A stretch of 64,000 nt of DNA from Sulfitobacter delicatus (GCF_900102535.1 NZ_FNBP01000003.1:194754-258753); one strand, 5' to 3'; positions 10,379-22,337 are shown, counted from the stretch's first letter. The notes: a model not told the origin generated them from the sequence alone. Translations and numbers: made by a program.

Positions 10379-10958
10379 TCTTTCCGGCGAAGTCGACCAG
10401 CCGTTTTGTCTGATAGGCCACTGACTTCTTGCCCGTCTCATCCAACGGGCCGGGCTGGCAGGAATAGCCATATGGGTTGCCGCCGTCTTCGAACTTAATG
10501 TCATCCACATAGCCCGGTGGCACGATAATCGCGCCCCAGTGCATAGCCGTGATATAGATCGACTGCAGCGTCGTTTCCTGCCCGCCGTGGGTGTTTTGGG
10601 CCGAGGTCGTTGCGGTGATCGCCTTGTTCGCCAGTGCGCCCGACTGCCACTTTGGCCCCAACGTATCGACAAAGGCGCGGAACTGGCTGGCTGGGACGCC
10701 GAAGCGTGTCGGGACGGAGATAAAGTAGCCGTCAGCCCATTCCATATCCTCAGGCGTCGCTTCGGGGATGTCCTGCATATCCTCCAACTGCTCGCGCCAC
10801 GCGTCTTGCCCGTCGACCACCTCGCGCGGTGCCGTCTCGGCGCAGCGGCGCAGGCGAACCTCGGCTCCGGCCTCACGGGCGACCTCTGCAGCATGCAACG
10901 CGATGCCGTGGTTGGTGCCATAGGTGGAGTAGAAAACGACGGTGATTTTTGTGGGCAT
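10368..10958 (-). CDS. wrbA: NAD(P)H:quinone oxidoreductase, WrbA type
   Basis: Flavodoxin-fold FMN enzyme (196 aa) that reduces quinones by two electrons. The N-terminal phosphate loop is [10 protein letters not shown]; the family loop [19 protein letters not shown] lies near residue 85, and [19 protein letters not shown] residues (here [14 protein letters not shown]) near 120. The first phosphate-loop position is YGTNHG rather than the common YGH. It stands alone, convergent with ccmG. Confidence 0.9.
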   Translation of the reverse strand: MPTKITVVFYSTYGTNHGIALHAAEVAREAGAEVRLRRCAETAPREVVDGQDAWREQLEDMQDIPEATPEDMEWADGYFISVPTRFGVPASQFRAFVDTLGPKWQSGALANKAITATTSAQNTHGGQETTLQSIYITAMHWGAIIVPPGYVDDIKFEDGGNPYGYSCQPGPLDETGKKSVAYQTKRLVDFAGKISG

Positions 10959-11032
10959 GACGCGACCTTTCTGCGGAGGGTTTCAGAGCCAATGCCCCGG
11001 AGCCGCGGGAGGTTCCGGACCTCACAGGATCG

Positions 11033-11848
11033 TCACACCGTGTAGCGCTGCGCCCAAGCGTCGAGCCTCGCGATAAACTCTTGGTCGCTGAGTTGATCCA
11101 AGGTTCTGCCTTCGGGTGCTTTGAAGCCGGGCAAGGGGGCGAGCGCGATGCGCAAGCGGCGAATCTTCTCGGGGTAGGGTGCGACCCACCGCGCCAGTTC
11201 CACCAACCCCGCAGGCAAGCGACGCGAGGGGTCTTCGGCACTGTAGTAGAGCGCGAATTGCATGGCATTGAGATTGGCAACCAGGTCCGCGAGCGCGGGC
11301 AGCATGACGTTGTTCATCTCGTCACTGTCCGCGTCGAACATCGGAGCTTTGGTGAGCAAGCCGCGCCCCTGTGACACGGTTGTCGTGGTTGAGAGGACGA
11401 AGCTGACGGACAGCGTGAGTATCACCATCCCGTTTACCCCAGCTAGCACGGAGAGGATCAACCAAAACGGGCTTTCCGTTTCAAGCGGCCCGCCGCCCAG
11501 TGTCGACAGCAAATGACCAACAAAAGCAAAGTCGCGCGCAAAACCGGCGGGTGCTTCGCTTTCGCTGATAATGACCGCCTTATCCGCCATCTGGAACACC
11601 AAGGTCCAGCCGAGCGAGACGAGCCCGATCCATGTGAAAGCAATGCCCGTCATCACCACCGGCCCGGCGAGGCGATGTTTGGCGCGGCTGTCCGGCATGA
11701 AGCGGACGAAAACGCGCCAGATGCCCCGCGCGACGGTTTGAGACAGCGGCGCCACTGGTGCCGCACCGATCGCGGTATAGAGGAAATCGAGCAGAACAAA
11801 GACGAGGATTGTGACGCCGACCGCGCCGAGGAGGATTTGGATCAGCAT
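11033..11848 (-). CDS. Two-pore-helix ion-channel-like membrane protein with degenerate filter
   Basis: A 271-residue inner-membrane protein with an N-terminal helix (residues ~5-30), a second helix around 65-95, a re-entrant-looking stretch VGHLLSTLGGGPLET near 130, and a third helix (~150-175), then a ~100-residue soluble tail. The arrangement recalls two-helix potassium channels, but the filter TVGYGD is replaced by TLGGGP, so potassium selectivity is doubtful. The function is unknown. It is monocistronic; the nearest upstream gene, acnA, ends in a terminator. Confidence 0.6.
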   Translation of the reverse strand: MLIQILLGAVGVTILVFVLLDFLYTAIGAAPVAPLSQTVARGIWRVFVRFMPDSRAKHRLAGPVVMTGIAFTWIGLVSLGWTLVFQMADKAVIISESEAPAGFARDFAFVGHLLSTLGGGPLETESPFWLILSVLAGVNGMVILTLSVSFVLSTTTTVSQGRGLLTKAPMFDADSDEMNNVMLPALADLVANLNAMQFALYYSAEDPSRRLPAGLVELARWVAPYPEKIRRLRIALAPLPGFKAPEGRTLDQLSDQEFIARLDAWAQRYTV

Positions 11849-11958
11849 GGTTTGTCGTCTTTCGGCAGCCTTGTGCCCTCTGGCACGGTCTTCGCAGGAG
11901 CAACCCCTCTCTCCATAGGCGGGTTCCCACTGATCGCAATTTGCCGCGCCTTAAACGC

Positions 11959-11986
11959 AAAAGAGCGACCCGCGAGGGGGCCGCTC
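11959..11986 (-). terminator. Rho-independent terminator of acnA
   Basis: On the minus strand a stem GAGCGGCCC / GGGTCGCTC (one G-T pair) with a six-base loop is followed by TTTTG. It lies 35 bp past the acnA stop and has the classic layout. Confidence 0.85.
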
Positions 11987-12020
11987 CTTCGATCATTCAT
12001 TTGGCATTACGCCTCGACGC

Positions 12021-14795
<2,775 letters not shown>

Positions 14796-14914
14796 GGCGG
14801 GCTCCCTTCTGGGTTGCTGGGGTGGCGAAGTTGGCGCCTCAATGCCACTATGGGCGCGGCGGATCAACTGTTATCACGCGGGTTCTGGGTGGCATGTATA
14901 CCATTGTGTACCGA

Positions 14915-14946
14915 AAATGAAACCCTTTCGACGGGCCGTTTCATTT
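14915..14946. promoter_or_regulatory. Inverted repeat upstream of acnA, possible operator
   Basis: AAATGAAAC and GTTTCATTT form a perfect 9-bp inverted repeat with a 14-bp spacer, about 120-150 bp upstream of the acnA start and within the acnA/DUF1223 divergent gap. Aconitase is often controlled by iron or redox regulators, but this sequence is not one I can assign to a named regulator. Confidence 0.4.
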
Positions 14947-15055
14947 CATTCAGCCTACCGCGCTCGCGGCCCTTTCAACAAAGGTTGATTGGCATTCCCA
15001 TGGCTGCCCGGTTAAACCGTTGCCATAGTCTAAAAGCGGATGTGTTTGTAAGTAC

Positions 15056-15766
15056 ATGAAGACCCTGTTGCTCCCCGTCGTCACTGCCCTGACGGTCCTT
15101 GCTGCGCCTCTGCGCGCCGAACAAGACCGGCCGGTGGTGGTCGAGCTTTTCACCTCGCAGGGCTGTTCCTCCTGTCCCGAAGCTGACGCGTTGTTGGCCG
15201 AGCTTGCTCCGCGCGATGACATTATCGCTCTGGCGCTGCATGTGGACTATTGGGATTACATCGGTTGGGAAGACCCGTTTGGCGATCCGTCCCATGCCGA
15301 ACGCCAGCGCGGCTATGCCGCCGTAGCCGGACGCCGCAGCATCTATACGCCGGAGATGATCGTGCAGGGCCAGACCGACATTGTCGGCGCCAAGCCGATG
15401 AAGCTGATGGACGCAGTTGAGCACCACGCTGAGACCGCGCCGAGCGTCGCCCTGACACTCACGCGCGAGGGGGACGGGGTGCAGATCGACGCCGAAGCCT
15501 TGGCAACTGAGATCGGCCCGACTCATGTGCATTTCTTGCGCTATTCGCCCTCCGAGCATACCAAAGTGACCCGGGGCGAGAATGCAGGCCATATGATGGC
15601 CCATGCCAATGTTGTGCACGGTTGGACGGTGCTGGGGCACTGGGACGGGACGAGCCCGCTGACGCTACAGGCCGACGCGCCGGGCGATGCGCCAGTTGTG
15701 GTGTTGATCCAGCGACAAGAGGCCGGTGGGCCGGGGGCGATCTTGGCAGCCGCCCGGCTTAGATAA
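15056..15766 (+). CDS. DUF1223 thioredoxin-like secreted protein
   Basis: A 236-residue protein with a signal peptide (cleavage likely after LRA near residue 20) and a thioredoxin-like fold of the DUF1223 family. The redox motif FTSQGCSSCPEAD is near residue 35, with further family blocks HVDYWDYIGWEDPF (~65) and YTPEMIVQG (~98). The molecular function of DUF1223 is not established; a periplasmic thiol-disulfide role is an inference from CSSC. It is divergent from acnA and nearly abuts the convergent acyltransferase (4 bp). Confidence 0.85.
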   Translation: MKTLLLPVVTALTVLAAPLRAEQDRPVVVELFTSQGCSSCPEADALLAELAPRDDIIALALHVDYWDYIGWEDPFGDPSHAERQRGYAAVAGRRSIYTPEMIVQGQTDIVGAKPMKLMDAVEHHAETAPSVALTLTREGDGVQIDAEALATEIGPTHVHFLRYSPSEHTKVTRGENAGHMMAHANVVHGWTVLGHWDGTSPLTLQADAPGDAPVVVLIQRQEAGGPGAILAAARLR

Positions 15767-15770
15767 GCGC

Positions 15771-16679
15771 CTACTTTTCGTGCGGGCGCCAGCGGCGGTG
15801 GACCCAGAACCATTGCTCCGGGTTTTCCTCGATCCGCGCGGTGAGGCTGTCGTTCAGCGCCTGCGTCATGGTAAGCGGATCGCTATGGGGCACGGGGGCT
15901 TCGACCACCACGTCAAAGCTGACACCATCGTCTTGTCGAATACCGTAAAAGGGGATCAGCAGCGCGTCATAGCGCAGCGCCAGTTCGGCGGCCGAGACCG
16001 CTGTCCGGGCGGGTTGACCGATGAAGTCGAGGATTGGTGCCCGTTGCACATGCTGGTCAAAGAGCAGGACCAAGCGACCACCCTGCTTAAGATGACGCAC
16101 AAAGCCTGCTGTGCCGCGTCGGCCTTGGGGGAAAACCGGCCCGCCGAAGGCTTCCAGCGTTTTGACATAATGCGCGTTGAAGTAGGGATTCTTCATCTCG
16201 CGGTAGAGACCACCGATGCCATAGCCGCGCGCCACCAAAGATGCGCGCGCTGCTTCGTAATTGCCGAAGTGGCCGGTCACGAGGATCGCAGGGCGTCCCG
16301 TGCGCCGGGCTTCTTCTAGCGCTGCCATGCCTTCGCCGCGCGGCTCGACCTTAGCCATGCGGGCCGGGAATTCTTCCGATGAGTAATTCTCGATAAAAGA
16401 CCGCCCGAGATTATTCAGACACCGGGTCGCAATTTCCGACCGGCGGGCTTTGGGCATGTCGGGCCAGACATGCTCGAGATGCGCCATTGCGCGGCGGCGG
16501 TAACCCGCCAAAGGGGCCAAGATGTGCTGCACCAACCACCCATGGAAGCTCAGCCGCATGCGGTAGGGCAGGGCCAAGGCCAGACGAATGATGCCCACGA
16601 TTAGCAGGTTGCCCAAATAGTGCCGGGCACGCCGGGCAAAGGGTGTATTGCTTTTTTTGTCGGTTTTCTGATCTGACAT
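15771..16679 (-). CDS. Lysophospholipid / lipid A acyltransferase (LpxL/HtrB-like)
   Basis: Membrane-bound acyltransferase (302 aa) of the LpxL/HtrB family, adding a secondary fatty acyl chain to lipid A or a related lipid on the inner face of the inner membrane. One N-terminal hydrophobic segment (LIVGIIRLALALPYRMRL) is followed by the catalytic H-x4-E motif in GHFGNYEAARASL near residue 137, then LLFDQHVQRAP. ATG 16679 (MSDQKTDKKS) is preferred; in-frame starts up to 16736 exist, and none has a strong ribosome site. Substrate not determined. Confidence 0.85.
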   Translation of the reverse strand: MSDQKTDKKSNTPFARRARHYLGNLLIVGIIRLALALPYRMRLSFHGWLVQHILAPLAGYRRRAMAHLEHVWPDMPKARRSEIATRCLNNLGRSFIENYSSEEFPARMAKVEPRGEGMAALEEARRTGRPAILVTGHFGNYEAARASLVARGYGIGGLYREMKNPYFNAHYVKTLEAFGGPVFPQGRRGTAGFVRHLKQGGRLVLLFDQHVQRAPILDFIGQPARTAVSAAELALRYDALLIPFYGIRQDDGVSFDVVVEAPVPHSDPLTMTQALNDSLTARIEENPEQWFWVHRRWRPHEK

Positions 16680-16760
16680 GGGGCTCTGACAGGCAATTAT
16701 TTCGCCTGACATACCCTGCCACCGTCGGCGCAACAAGCCGCGGGGTCGTCCGAGACCGGC

Positions 16761-17837
16761 TTATGTGTCTTCGTTCTCTTCATCGCTCAGCAACATCAGG
16801 TCGCCACGAGCCTCCATTTCTCGGATCGCGCCAACGATCTCAGACATTGCCTCTTCGGCATCCGCAGGTTTGACCTTGCCTGCTTCGCTGATCTCCTCGC
16901 GCAACTGGTCGGCCATACGGGCAGACATGTTTTCCAACACAAAATCGCGCGAATTGGCGTAGCCAGCGGCTTCCGCCCCCGCGAGGGCCAGCACCAGACG
17001 CGCCTGATTGATCTCGCGCAGGACGCGGGGCAGATCGCGTGGGGCGATGCGGGTGGGGATATTGGCAAAGGTAAAGATCGCTTTGCGCACGGCATTGGCA
17101 AAGCCCTGATCGGTTTCGTCTAAACCTTCCAGCACGTCATCGCGGGTGAGCGTCGTCGAGGAATTTAGGATCGCTCCGACACGTTCGACCGGATCACTGT
17201 CAAAGGCGCGTTGCGGCTGGTCGTCGAGCTGCATGGCGAGCGACAGGCCGATGCGGTCCACGGCGTCTGGGGTCACGGCGCTGGTGAGCGAGACCGCATA
17301 GGTGATGCGACGGGCATGGGGGCCGGGCAGGCGGCCCAAAAGGTCAGCGGCAGTGGAGACCTTTAGTTTGGAGAGCATCACGGCGGCGACTTCGACGCTT
17401 TCATTCTCAAGCACCGGCAACAGTTTCTCCGGCTCCAATTCCCCCAACCGCGCCCAGGGATCGCCGGCCATGCGCACGCCTGCTTCCTTGCGCAGTCGCG
17501 CCGCGGTTTGGCGGCTGATTTTGCCGTCCAGCACATCAAGCGCCGCTCCGATGCCGCTGGGGAAAGACAGGCCAACACTGTCCAATTCCTCTGCAAATTC
17601 AGAGACGACGGCACCCAGCGTATCCCGGTCCACGCTGCGCATGGAGCCCATTTGCTGGGTCAGGCTGATCTGGAGGTCTTCGGGCAGCTCTTCGATCGGG
17701 AGGTCCGCGCCTTCGTTCAGCAAGAGCCGGACGACGATGGCCGCTTTGGCCCGACGGCTGAGCGATACAGGCGCACGTGGCGGCGCGCCAAGCGCATCGA
17801 GCGGCGCGAAGCCGCCCATCGGTACCATGTCGTTCAT
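16761..17837 (-). CDS. fliG: Flagellar motor switch protein FliG
   Basis: C-ring protein coupling the stator to rotor torque (358 aa, slightly long). The N-terminal domain begins after a ~25-residue lead. The middle shows the armadillo-type NESVEVAAVMLSKL repeat, and the C-terminal domain contains KAIFTFANIP (family MFTFEDI) and the charged torque helix near LAGAEAA followed by ENMSARMADQLREEI. The usual EHPQ motif reads ENES. No other flagellar gene is in the window, so it is isolated from any fla cluster. Confidence 0.85.
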   Translation of the reverse strand: MNDMVPMGGFAPLDALGAPPRAPVSLSRRAKAAIVVRLLLNEGADLPIEELPEDLQISLTQQMGSMRSVDRDTLGAVVSEFAEELDSVGLSFPSGIGAALDVLDGKISRQTAARLRKEAGVRMAGDPWARLGELEPEKLLPVLENESVEVAAVMLSKLKVSTAADLLGRLPGPHARRITYAVSLTSAVTPDAVDRIGLSLAMQLDDQPQRAFDSDPVERVGAILNSSTTLTRDDVLEGLDETDQGFANAVRKAIFTFANIPTRIAPRDLPRVLREINQARLVLALAGAEAAGYANSRDFVLENMSARMADQLREEISEAGKVKPADAEEAMSEIVGAIREMEARGDLMLLSDEENEDT

Positions 17838-17996
17838 CCGTGCCCCCTTAGGTCTCTGCGCGTGGGGGAGATGTGACAGTCAAAGATGAACAAAGGTTGA
17901 AATCAAACCGGAGGAAAAACATCAAATACGCTGTACCGGTCCCCTTGAGAGGGCCGATCTAGCACGAAGCGCAGACCTCAGTTCAACGCTGGCGGA

Positions 17997-18155
17997 TCAG
18001 GCCGAGGCGTCGGGCACGCAGGTGCTGCTGCTGGTGTCGAGTTTCATCCCATCCGCGCAGGTCATGACGCGTTTGTCATGGCTACAGCCATTGGCAAGGG
18101 CGAGGGTGGGGGCCGTGAGCGCCATGAGGGCGCCGAGTGTCAGTGCAAGTTTCAT
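17997..18155 (-). CDS. Small secreted cysteine-containing protein
   Basis: A 52-residue protein: a 20-22 residue signal peptide (MKLALTLGALMALTAPTLALA) and a ~30-residue mature peptide with three cysteines (CSHDKRVMTCADGMKLDTSS, then CVP). The start at 18155 has an excellent AAAGGAG seven bases upstream; the longer frame to 18191 is not used. Not recognised beyond that. It precedes fliG and follows purB on the same strand. Confidence 0.75.
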   Translation of the reverse strand: MKLALTLGALMALTAPTLALANGCSHDKRVMTCADGMKLDTSSSTCVPDASA

Positions 18156-18228
18156 CGTATTGCTCCTTTGACAGGCACGCGCAGGATACACCCACCCGCG
18201 CCAATCTCAAAGCGCTACGATGCGCGGG

Positions 18229-19533
18229 TCATTCGCCGAAGACGCGTTTGAAGATCGTGTCGACATGTTTCGTGTGATAGCCCATGTCAAATTTCTCGTT
18301 CACGCCATCTTCGCCCAAGGCCGCGACGACCTCTTTATCGGCCAGCAGCAACTCGCGGAAATCAAGGCGTTCTTCCCAGACTTTGAGCGCATTGCGTTGC
18401 ACCATGGAATAGGCATCCTCGCGGCTCACGCCGGCTTGGGTCAGGGCCAGCAGCACCCGCTGGCTCATCACCAGGCCGGGGAATTTGTTCATGTTGTCCA
18501 GCATGTTCTGCGGGAAGACGAGCATCTTGTCGATCACGCCCGCCAGACGGTGCAGGGCGAAGTCTAGGGTGACGGTGGCGTCAGGGCCAATGCCGCGCTC
18601 GACGGAGGAATGCGAGATGTCACGCTCATGCCAGAGCGCCACGTTCTCCATCGCCGGGATCACCGACATGCGCACCAGACGCGCAAGGCCGGTGAGGTTT
18701 TCGGTCAGCACCGGGTTCTTTTTATGCGGCATGGCGGAGGAGCCTTTTTGGCCCATTGAGAAGAACTCGGCCCCTTCTAACACCTCGGTGCGCTGCATGT
18801 GGCGGATTTCAATCGCGACGTTTTCGATACTGCTGGCGATGATGCCCAGCGTGGCAAAAAACATGGCATGACGGTCACGCGGGATGACTTGGGTCGAGAT
18901 CGGCTCGGGGTTGAGGCCCAATTTCTCGCAGACATGTTCTTCGACGCGGGGGTCGATATTGGCGAAGGTGCCGACAGCGCCCGAGATGGCGCCGGTGGCG
19001 ATCTCTTCGCGGGCAGCGACAAGGCGGGCGCGGTTGCGGTCCATCTCGGCATAGAAACGGGCGAAGGTCAGGCCCATGGTGGTGGGTTCGGCATGGATGC
19101 CGTGGCTGCGGCCCACGCGGACGGTGTCCTTATGCTCCAGCGCGCGTTTTTTCAACGCTTCCAGCAGCTTGTCCAGACCGACCAGCAGCAGATCAGAGGC
19201 GCGCACGAGTTGCATGTTAAAGCAGGTGTCGAGCACGTCGGAGGAGGTCATGCCTTGGTGCACAAAGCGGGCCTCGTCGCTGCCGACATGTTCGGCGAGA
19301 TGCGTGAGGAAGGCGATGACGTCGTGCTTGGTGACGGCTTCGATCTCGTCGATACGGGCGACGTCGAATTCCACGTCTTTGGCTTTCCACACGGCTTCGG
19401 CGTTTTCACGGGGGATCACGCCCAAATCGGCCATGGCGTCGCAGGCATGGGCCTCGATCTCGTACCAGATGCGGAATTTCGTTTCCGGCGACCAAACGGC
19501 AACCATATCGGGACGGGAATAGCGGGGGATCAT
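18229..19533 (-). CDS. purB: Adenylosuccinate lyase
   Basis: Purine synthesis enzyme acting twice: SAICAR to AICAR, and adenylosuccinate to AMP (434 aa). The fumarase/aspartase superfamily signature appears as GSSAMPHKKNPVLTEN near residue 265, with TSSDVLDTCFN near 88 and HGIHAEPTT near 140. The start MIPRYSRPDMV at 19533 has AAAGGTG upstream; a 66-bp longer frame is rejected. Confidence 0.96.
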   Translation of the reverse strand: MIPRYSRPDMVAVWSPETKFRIWYEIEAHACDAMADLGVIPRENAEAVWKAKDVEFDVARIDEIEAVTKHDVIAFLTHLAEHVGSDEARFVHQGMTSSDVLDTCFNMQLVRASDLLLVGLDKLLEALKKRALEHKDTVRVGRSHGIHAEPTTMGLTFARFYAEMDRNRARLVAAREEIATGAISGAVGTFANIDPRVEEHVCEKLGLNPEPISTQVIPRDRHAMFFATLGIIASSIENVAIEIRHMQRTEVLEGAEFFSMGQKGSSAMPHKKNPVLTENLTGLARLVRMSVIPAMENVALWHERDISHSSVERGIGPDATVTLDFALHRLAGVIDKMLVFPQNMLDNMNKFPGLVMSQRVLLALTQAGVSREDAYSMVQRNALKVWEERLDFRELLLADKEVVAALGEDGVNEKFDMGYHTKHVDTIFKRVFGE

Positions 19534-19620
19534 GCGCGCACCTTTTCGGGACAGGGGAAGGGTCAGGGGCGGCATAGACTGACTTGGGGTTAAGGACAAG
19601 TCTGAGGGATGAGGGTGATG

Positions 19621-19787
19621 AGGGTCAGCGCCTGCCCGTGGGTTGGCGATGCTACGGAAGTCGGTGCCACTTTATTTCTCAGCCATGATGTGCGCTCGCG
19701 AGGTTACGCCCAGCCTCACCAAATCGCCTACCCGTCCGGGCGGGCAGGCGATGGCCCGGCGCCTGCGGCTTGATTCCGGGCTGAGGT
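19621..19787. repeat. Dispersed intergenic repeat, copy B
   Basis: Second copy of the ~170 bp repeat seen at 1883-2050, in the same orientation. It keeps the paired arms AATCGCCTACCCG / CGGGCAGGCGAT and GCCCGG / CCGGGC, and differs mainly in the stretch between the first and second blocks. It lies between purB (start side) and the 3' end of the hydrolase-OsmC gene. No coding potential seen. Confidence 0.75.
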
Positions 19788-19803
19788 GGCAGTCTCGCCG
19801 TCG

Positions 19804-21015
19804 TTATAGCAACTCCGTCACCACCTTCGAACTCCGCTCTAGCGTCCGATGGACCGGGCATTTGTCCGCAATCTCCAGCAACCGCTGCCGCTGTTCCTCA
19901 CTCAGATCCCCCTCCAACCGAATACGCCGCCGCCACGTATCAATCTTCTCCGCAGCCCCAGTCCCTGCATCCTGCGCATGAACCTTGTCATGGCAAACGT
20001 CCACGCTCACCCCCTCCAAAGGCCACCCCCTGCGCCGCGCATACATGCGGATCGTCATCGACGTGCAGGCCCCCAAACCCGCGGACAAGAACCCATAGGG
20101 CGACATGCCGCGATTGGTCCCGCCATAGGCCAGCGGCTCATCCGCCAGCGCGTGATGGTGCGGGCCAGCGTTCACATCTTGCAAGAAGCCTTCGGGATCG
20201 GCCTCACGTACGCGCACGATGCCTTCTGGCGCGCCGGGGGGCGGGGCGGGGGATTTTAGTGCCAAATAGCGGTCGGCCCATGTGGCAATGATCTCGGCCG
20301 CATACTCAGCATCCCCAGCACGGGTGATCAGGTGATCGGCATCGTCCAGTGTGACAAAGCTCTTGGGGTGTTTGGCAGCGAGGAAAATCTGGCCCGCATT
20401 GTCAATGCTCACAATCTCATCGCGGGGGGCGTGCATCACCATGAGCGCGGCCTTAAGCTCGGCAATATCAGGGGCCAGCGTCGCCCCCTGCACATCTTCG
20501 ACAAACTCTTGGCTCACCGTGAAAGGCCGCCCTCCGAGATTAACTTCGGCCTGACCCTTGGCACTGATTTCCGGCAGCGCTTCGGCAAAACTATGTGTGA
20601 CATGCGCCGGGTCGAAGGGCGCACCGAGGGTCGCCACGGCCCGCACCTCCGGCAAACGTGCAGCGGCTTTCAATACGGCGGTGCCGCCTAGCGAATGGCC
20701 GATCAAAAGCGCGGGGGCCATGTTGCGGCCCGACAGATAGCTGCAAGCAGCGATCAAGTCGTCGACGTTGGACGAAAAGGATGTCTCTTCAAACGCCCCC
20801 TCGGACTGGCCCAGTCCGGTAAAATCAAACCGCAGCACCGCAATGCCCATTGCCGCCAGACGCCCCGCGATGCGCCGTGCGGCGTGGCCATCTTTGCCGC
20901 AAGTGAAACAATGCGCGAAAATGGCGGTGGTCAGATGCGGCCCTTCGGGCAGGTCCAGCCGGGCGGAAAGGTCTGTGCCCTTTGGGCCGGGAAAGGTGAT
21001 GCGTTCGGTGGCCAT
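19804..21015 (-). CDS. Alpha/beta hydrolase - OsmC fusion protein
   Basis: Two-domain protein (403 aa). Residues ~1-255 form an alpha/beta hydrolase with nucleophile elbow GHSLGG near 105 and catalytic-type Asp/His (APRDEI, DADH). Residues ~265-403 form an OsmC/Ohr-like domain with SAGLGACTSMTIRMYARR (first redox Cys) and DKCPVHRTLE (second Cys). OsmC-family proteins reduce organic hydroperoxides with paired cysteines; the fused form is known, but its substrate is not. The start at 21015 has CGGAG upstream. It is divergent from the PLP enzyme. Confidence 0.9.
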   Translation of the reverse strand: MATERITFPGPKGTDLSARLDLPEGPHLTTAIFAHCFTCGKDGHAARRIAGRLAAMGIAVLRFDFTGLGQSEGAFEETSFSSNVDDLIAACSYLSGRNMAPALLIGHSLGGTAVLKAAARLPEVRAVATLGAPFDPAHVTHSFAEALPEISAKGQAEVNLGGRPFTVSQEFVEDVQGATLAPDIAELKAALMVMHAPRDEIVSIDNAGQIFLAAKHPKSFVTLDDADHLITRAGDAEYAAEIIATWADRYLALKSPAPPPGAPEGIVRVREADPEGFLQDVNAGPHHHALADEPLAYGGTNRGMSPYGFLSAGLGACTSMTIRMYARRRGWPLEGVSVDVCHDKVHAQDAGTGAAEKIDTWRRRIRLEGDLSEEQRQRLLEIADKCPVHRTLERSSKVVTELL

Positions 21016-21124
21016 GGGGTGCTCCGGTTTGGGTGCAATGATGGTGGCATGTTCTGGCGTGGGATCAAGGCCCGCCCGCCACCGCTCACCCAAGCGTGAC
21101 GCGATCGTATCGGGCGTGATCCCA

Positions 21125-21162
21125 TTTGCGCGCGCAAATTGCTTTGTATACCACTTGCGCAA
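21125..21162. promoter_or_regulatory. Palindromes in the osmC / PLP-enzyme divergent promoter
   Basis: TTTGCGCGCGCAAA (21125-21138) is a perfect 14-bp palindrome and TTGCGCAA (21155-21162) a shorter one with the same core arms, 21 bp upstream of the rightward start. Repeated palindromic cores between divergent genes suggest a regulator site. The regulator is unknown. Confidence 0.4.
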
Positions 21163-21182
21163 ACATCAGTCGGAGAGCCCCC

Positions 21183-22337
21183 TTGTCCACGCCCCCCAAA
21201 TCCAACCTGCACCCAGCCACCATCGCCGCTCAAGCCGCCGGGGCCGTCGACCCTGCTTCGGGCGGCGTCGTGCCCCCGGTACAATTTGCCACCACCTATC
21301 TGCGGGATGAGAATTACCAGCTGGTGAACCCCGAGAATGTGTACCTACGCTCGCATAATGAAAACACGCGGGTCGCTGAGCGGATGCTAAACGCGTTGGA
21401 AGGCGCTGAAGAAACGCTGATCTTCCCGTCAGGAATGGCCGCCATCGCAGCGGTCTTTCGCACCGTGCCCAATGGGGCCAGCGTGCTGGTGCAAAGCCAG
21501 ATCTACTGGGGCACGACCAAATGGATTCGCGACTTCTGCACCCGGCGCCAGATCACGCTGCACGAAGTCGACGCGTCTGACCTTGACGCCTTTACCGAGG
21601 TCTGCCGCAAGGAAAAGCCGGACCTCTGCCTGATCGAGACCCCGTCAAACCCATGGCTGCGCATCACCGACATCGCCGCCACGGCCAAGGTCGCACATAA
21701 GGTCGGCGCAATTCTCGTTGTGGATAGCACCGCTGCCACCCCCGTATTGAGCCAGCCGCTGGCGCATGGCGCAGATATCGTCATGCATTCCGCGACCAAG
21801 GGGATCAATGGCCACTCCGACGTGCTCGCCGGATCGCTTGCAACCAATGCGCCCGACGCACCGCGCTGGCAGATGATCCGCGATGACCGGAACGAGGCCG
21901 GGGCCGTGATCGGCCCGATGGAGGCCTGGCTGCTGGCCCGCGGCATGCGCACGCTGCCGCTACGAATGCGGGAGATATCGTGCAATGCGATGGCGCTGGC
22001 CGAGTTCCTCTCGGACCACCCGCAGGTGGAGCGCGTCATGTACCCCGGTCTGCCGGACCACCCCGGCCATGAGCTCGCAGCCCAACAGATGCACCGCGGC
22101 TACGGCGGACTGTTGTCCTTTGTCGTGAAAGGCGGCGCTGAGGCAGCGTTGAAAGCGGCAGGGCGGCTGAAACTGTTTCACCGTGCGACCTCGCTTGGCG
22201 GGGTGGAGAGCCTTGTCGAGCATCGCCATACGATTGAGCCGCATACAGGCATCCCGGAAGGGCTGCTACGTCTGTCGGTGGGGATCGAGGATATCGAAGA
22301 TCTGGGCGCTGATCTGGGGCAGGCACTGGGGCAATAG
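21183..22337 (+). CDS. Trans-sulfuration PLP enzyme (cystathionine gamma-synthase / beta-lyase family)
   Basis: PLP-dependent Cys/Met metabolism enzyme (384 aa). The PLP lysine is in MHSATKGINGHSDV near residue 205, with YLRSHNENTRVAERMLNALEGAE near 50 and SLGGVESLVEH near 340. Family members make or split cystathionine or form homocysteine; the exact reaction cannot be decided by eye. The start is TTG at 21183 with GGAGAG upstream, since upstream in-frame residues do not fit the family. Confidence 0.88.
   Translation: MSTPPKSNLHPATIAAQAAGAVDPASGGVVPPVQFATTYLRDENYQLVNPENVYLRSHNENTRVAERMLNALEGAEETLIFPSGMAAIAAVFRTVPNGASVLVQSQIYWGTTKWIRDFCTRRQITLHEVDASDLDAFTEVCRKEKPDLCLIETPSNPWLRITDIAATAKVAHKVGAILVVDSTAATPVLSQPLAHGADIVMHSATKGINGHSDVLAGSLATNAPDAPRWQMIRDDRNEAGAVIGPMEAWLLARGMRTLPLRMREISCNAMALAEFLSDHPQVERVMYPGLPDHPGHELAAQQMHRGYGGLLSFVVKGGAEAALKAAGRLKLFHRATSLGGVESLVEHRHTIEPHTGIPEGLLRLSVGIEDIEDLGADLGQALGQ

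Noticed and set aside
21016..21182. SAM-II riboswitch upstream of the PLP sulfur enzyme
   Set aside because: No pseudoknot pattern or conserved SAM-II core seen; only palindromes.
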